A stretch of 8,958 nt of DNA from Candidatus Sumerlaeota bacterium (GTDB lineage: Bacteria > Sumerlaeota > Sumerlaeia > SLMS01), in contig JADZDZ010000301.1 in NCBI GenBank assembly GCA_020850785.1, positions 1 to 8,958 on the forward strand, written 5' to 3'. This document shows, piece by piece, positions 6,320 through 8,958 of this stretch. How positions within the stretch are numbered: position 1 is the first letter of the stretch; each line of letters starts with the position of its first letter. The notes under the pieces are model-generated. The model had not been told where the DNA came from. It searched no databases and worked only from the letters and a program-made list of their open reading frames with translations. The position numbers were made by a program, and so were the translations under genes.

Positions 6320-8131
6320 CTATCCCCGCACGGCGCCGATCGTCATCAACGCCGCTTCCATCACGGCGTTTTCCACGGGCGTCGCCTCCACCTTGCCGGG
6401 TGCCTGCGGCACCATGTACTTCGTGGCCCCGCCGCGATTCTTCTTGTCGAACCTCGCCGCATCCAGCAGCGCACTCGTCGTGATGCCGCTACCCGCAGGA
6501 AGCCTGAGCGGAAGCCCCGCCGCGTCGATCAGCGCCACCAGCCGGTTGTGATCCGCCGCTTTCCAATGCGGGGATTTGTCCACGCCCGCGATTGATTCCG
6601 CGATCATCCCCAGCGCCACCGCGTCCCCGTGGCGAATCGTTCCATACTGGGCGCAATTCTCAATCGCATGCGCGACGGTGTGGCCGAAGTTGAGAATCTC
6701 GCGCAGCCCGCTTTCGCGTTCGTCCGCGCTGACAACCTGCGCCTTGATCTCGCACGAGCGCCGGATCGCGTGGCGCGTTGCCTTCGCGTCCAGATTGCGC
6801 ACCGCGCCAATGTTCTCCTCCTGCCATGCGAGGAACTTTGGATCATCGATCACGCCATACTTGATGATCTCCGCAAGGGCGCTCACGCGTTCACCCGTGG
6901 GAAGCGTCTTCAACACCTCCACGTCGATCAGCACCAGCTTCGGTTGCCAGAATGCGCCGAGCAGATTCTTCCCGCGCGCGTGGTTCACGCCCGTCTTTCC
7001 GCCAACGCTGGCGTCAACCATCGCCAGCAGCGACGTGGGAATCTGCACAAAGTCCACGCCGCGCAGGTACGTTGCCGCCGCAAAGCCCGCAAGGTCCCCA
7101 ATCATCCCGCCACCAAGCGCGATCACCACCGCATCGCGTCCCAGATTCAAGCCAAGCAGTTCGTCCCAGATGGCTTCAAGCTGCGGGACGCTCTTGCTTT
7201 CCTCGCCGCCGGGAATCGCCTTCGTGTGCACCTCGAACGCGGAATCCCGCAGCGACGCCGCAAGCGAATCCACGTACTGCTGCACGTTCGAATCAAAGAC
7301 GATGAAGGCTTTGCGCCCACGCGCCACGTCGCGAATCAGTTTTCCCGCCCGCGCCAGCACTCCTTCGCCGATCATGATATTGTAGGAACGTTCGCCGAGC
7401 GAAACGCGGACAACGTCATCCGTACTCGCCTGCGTGTTGCCATCGCGGCGAAGGCGGGCCGCATTGATGAAGTCTTCAAACAACCCCGCAAACCGCGAAT
7501 CAACCTCGTTGCTTCGCTCCGGATGCGCCTGCACACCAACCACCCATTGATCATCGCGCGATTCGATCACCTCGATGTACCCATCGGGGGCGCACGCGGT
7601 GGCTTTCAGGCTCGGCGCAAGCTCCGCCTCGCGAACCGCCTGATGATGGCGGCTGTTCGTCATTACCTGCTTCGCGCCGGACAACGCCCTTGCGAGGCGT
7701 GAATCCTGATCGGAAATGATCAGAGGATGGACCACGGATTGGTAGGATTTCTGGCCGGGTACCTGATAGGAGCGATGCCCCTTCATGTCCTGGATCAACT
7801 TGCCGCCGAAGGCGACGTTCAGCACCTGAAACCCGCGGCAGATTCCCAGCATGGGAAGTTTCGCTTCGCGCGCAATTTTGAACGCCTCGAATTCGAGCGC
7901 ATCGCGATCGTGCTCGATCGTTTCCGTGCCGTTGATCGTCTCGCCGTAACGCCCCGGCTCAATGTCCACACCGCCGGAAAAAATCAGGCCGTCGATTTCC
8001 CCCGCCGCCGGCAGCGCATCACCGGGCCGCAGCGTGATTGCCTCGCCGCCCGCGCGCTCCACCGCCGTCACGTAATTCTGGTCCGTCGAATCGTCCTTCT
8101 TGGAGTAGGTGATTCCAATTCTGGGTTTCAT
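6320..8131 (-). CDS. aroB: Fusion protein: class I glutamine amidotransferase (PuuD/peptidase C26-like) + 3-dehydroquinate synthase
   Basis: One open frame encodes 603 aa with two complete domains. Residues 1-225 are a PuuD-like gamma-glutamyl hydrolase/amidotransferase: DGLIFSGGVDIEPGRYGE (47-64), nucleophile Cys98 in GICRGFQ, TNSRHHQAV (158-166), and GVQAHPE with His203 and Glu205 completing the Cys-His-Glu triad. A linker of about 12 residues (228-239) follows. Residues 240-603 are AroB, which converts DAHP to 3-dehydroquinate in the shikimate pathway using NAD and zinc. Visible are PGGEESKS (307-314), ALGGGMIGDLAGF (338-350), VDASVGGKTGVNHARGKN (372-389), AEIIKYG with zinc ligand Glu421, ADERESG (469-475), NFGHT with His484, RHGDAV with His501, and DKKNRGG (562-568). 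The AroB half matches the length of free-standing AroB (about 362 aa). No in-frame ATG, GTG or TTG occurs between codon 218 and codon 253, so a separate aroB start is unlikely. The start at 8131 has only a weak purine-rich site. It lies 19 bases after hisS. The reason for the fusion is unknown. Confidence 0.93.
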   Translation of the reverse strand: MKPRIGITYSKKDDSTDQNYVTAVERAGGEAITLRPGDALPAAGEIDGLIFSGGVDIEPGRYGETINGTETIEHDRDALEFEAFKIAREAKLPMLGICRGFQVLNVAFGGKLIQDMKGHRSYQVPGQKSYQSVVHPLIISDQDSRLARALSGAKQVMTNSRHHQAVREAELAPSLKATACAPDGYIEVIESRDDQWVVGVQAHPERSNEVDSRFAGLFEDFINAARLRRDGNTQASTDDVVRVSLGERSYNIMIGEGVLARAGKLIRDVARGRKAFIVFDSNVQQYVDSLAASLRDSAFEVHTKAIPGGEESKSVPQLEAIWDELLGLNLGRDAVVIALGGGMIGDLAGFAAATYLRGVDFVQIPTSLLAMVDASVGGKTGVNHARGKNLLGAFWQPKLVLIDVEVLKTLPTGERVSALAEIIKYGVIDDPKFLAWQEENIGAVRNLDAKATRHAIRRSCEIKAQVVSADERESGLREILNFGHTVAHAIENCAQYGTIRHGDAVALGMIAESIAGVDKSPHWKAADHNRLVALIDAAGLPLRLPAGSGITTSALLDAARFDKKNRGGATKYMVPQAPGKVEATPVENAVMEAALMTIGAVRG

Positions 8132-8150
8132 GATTCTCGCTTCGCGCCCG

Positions 8151-8958
8151 TCAAAGTTTTCCCGCCAGCCGCCCGCGCACGTACTGCACCGCGCTGTCCT
8201 TCGGGATGTCCGATTGTTCCTGCGTCTTGAAGTTCTTCACGCGCACATCGCCGCGCTCCCACTCCTCGCCGCCCACCATGACAACATATTCCACGCCCAG
8301 CTCCGCGGCGTGCTTCATCTGCTTGCCGAGGTTCTTTGCCTGGTACAGGAAATCCGTGTGGATGTCCTGCGCGCGAAAAGCCTCCACGATTTTGAAGGCG
8401 TCAAACTTCACGCCTGAATCCATGTAGGCAACCATCACGCGCGGCGTCGGGAATGCGGGGATCGCCACCTTCTGCGATTCAAGCGCAAGCAGCGTGCGCT
8501 CGATGCTGGTGCCGAAGCCGACGCCCGGAGTCGAAGGCCCGCCAAGCTGCGCCACGAGCCCGTCGTAGCGCCCGCCGCCGCCGATCACCTTGATCGCGCC
8601 CTCCAGCGTATTGCATTCAAACTCAAACGCGGTTTTCGTATAGTAGTCCAGCCCGCGCACCAGTCGCGGATTCACTTCAAAGTTGATTTCGAGCTTCGTC
8701 AGACCCTGCTTCACTTCCTCAAAATGATCGATGCATTCCTGATTCAGGTGATCAAGGATCGTGGGCGCGTCCGCGAAAAGCTTCCTGTCATTCTCATCCT
8801 TGGAATCCAGCGCACGCATTGGATTCACATGCATGCGATTGCGCGAATCCTCGCTCATGCGGTCCTTGAACTGCTCAAGAAATTGAATCAGTTTCTCGCG
8901 ATAGCGCGGACGGCATTCGCCATCACCGACGGAGTTGATCTTCACCGTGACATCGCCC
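8151..8958 (-). CDS. hisS: Histidyl-tRNA synthetase, C-terminal part (5' end beyond right edge)
   Basis: This class II enzyme attaches histidine to its tRNA in the cytoplasm. The last 268 codons are present, and the frame is open at the right edge, entering with GDVTVKINSVGDGECRPRY. Numbered from the first whole codon, the histidine-specific block LVRGLDYYTKTAFEFE is at 99-114, GGGGRYDGLVAQLGG at 126-140, and class II motif 3 GVGFGTSIERTLLAL at 145-159. The anticodon-binding domain runs from about 170 to the end, with AYMDSG near its start and LGKQMKHAAELGVEYVVMVG (211-230) inside it. The family is usually 420-450 aa, so about 40 percent is missing, including motifs 1 and 2. A GTG at 8945 could be mistaken for a start, but conserved sequence continues upstream of it. 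The amidotransferase-aroB gene begins 19 bases downstream on the same strand, which suggests one transcript. Confidence 0.95.
   Translation of the reverse strand, partial: GDVTVKINSVGDGECRPRYREKLIQFLEQFKDRMSEDSRNRMHVNPMRALDSKDENDRKLFADAPTILDHLNQECIDHFEEVKQGLTKLEINFEVNPRLVRGLDYYTKTAFEFECNTLEGAIKVIGGGGRYDGLVAQLGGPSTPGVGFGTSIERTLLALESQKVAIPAFPTPRVMVAYMDSGVKFDAFKIVEAFRAQDIHTDFLYQAKNLGKQMKHAAELGVEYVVMVGGEEWERGDVRVKNFKTQEQSDIPKDSAVQYVRGRLAGKL

Noticed and set aside
7440..7480. Possible frameshift or lost stop joining two separate genes in the amidotransferase-AroB fusion
   Set aside because: The same frame carries the last helix of the first domain and the first strand of AroB without a break, and no alternative aroB start exists in the linker. 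Raw reads would still be the final check.
6629..7702. Plus-strand open frame of 357 codons opposite the AroB fusion
   Set aside because: It is an antisense shadow. The opposite strand carries all AroB motifs.

Overview
The window is a GC-rich, gene-dense stretch of chromosome from a Gram-negative-type bacterium. The evidence for that is two lipoprotein signal peptides, an RlpA-type cell-wall protein, a Wzm/TagG-type polysaccharide export permease, and housekeeping genes only. No mobile element, phage gene, CRISPR array or RNA gene is visible. No gene is diagnostic of a phylum. GTG and TTG starts, high GC and an uncommon gene order would fit an under-sampled environmental lineage, but that is a guess.

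Layout. (1) Positions 1-1742, minus strand: pyruvate kinase (pyk), followed with a 4-base stop/start overlap by the N-terminal part of a lipoprotein-type M14 zinc carboxypeptidase that runs off the left edge. (2) Positions 1743-1874: the only sizeable intergenic gap (132 bases). It is a divergent control region containing one perfect 7-bp dyad. (3) Positions 1875-5840, plus strand: a compact four-gene run of an atypical GT4-like glycosyltransferase, a TrmA/RlmD-family RNA (uracil-5)-methyltransferase, an ABC-2 polysaccharide-export permease whose start overlaps the methyltransferase stop, and a short RlpA lipoprotein. (4) Positions 5863-8958, minus strand, converging on the previous run: hisS (3' part, running off the right edge), a single long gene joining a PuuD-like class I glutamine amidotransferase/gamma-glutamyl hydrolase to a complete 3-dehydroquinate synthase (AroB), and a YhcH/TabA-family protein starting one base after the aroB stop.

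How the genes fit together. The plus-strand run mixes RNA modification with cell-envelope work (sugar transfer, glycan export, septal peptidoglycan). The M14 protein and possibly the YhcH-family sugar protein also point to envelope or cell-wall material. The minus-strand hisS run joins tRNA charging to the shikimate pathway.

The item most worth following up is the amidotransferase-AroB fusion. Both halves keep their catalytic residues, the frame is open throughout, and there is no in-frame ATG, GTG or TTG at the start of the AroB domain. Secondary points are the glycosyltransferase, which lacks the usual GT4 donor-site residues, and the export permease, which has no ATPase partner next to it.
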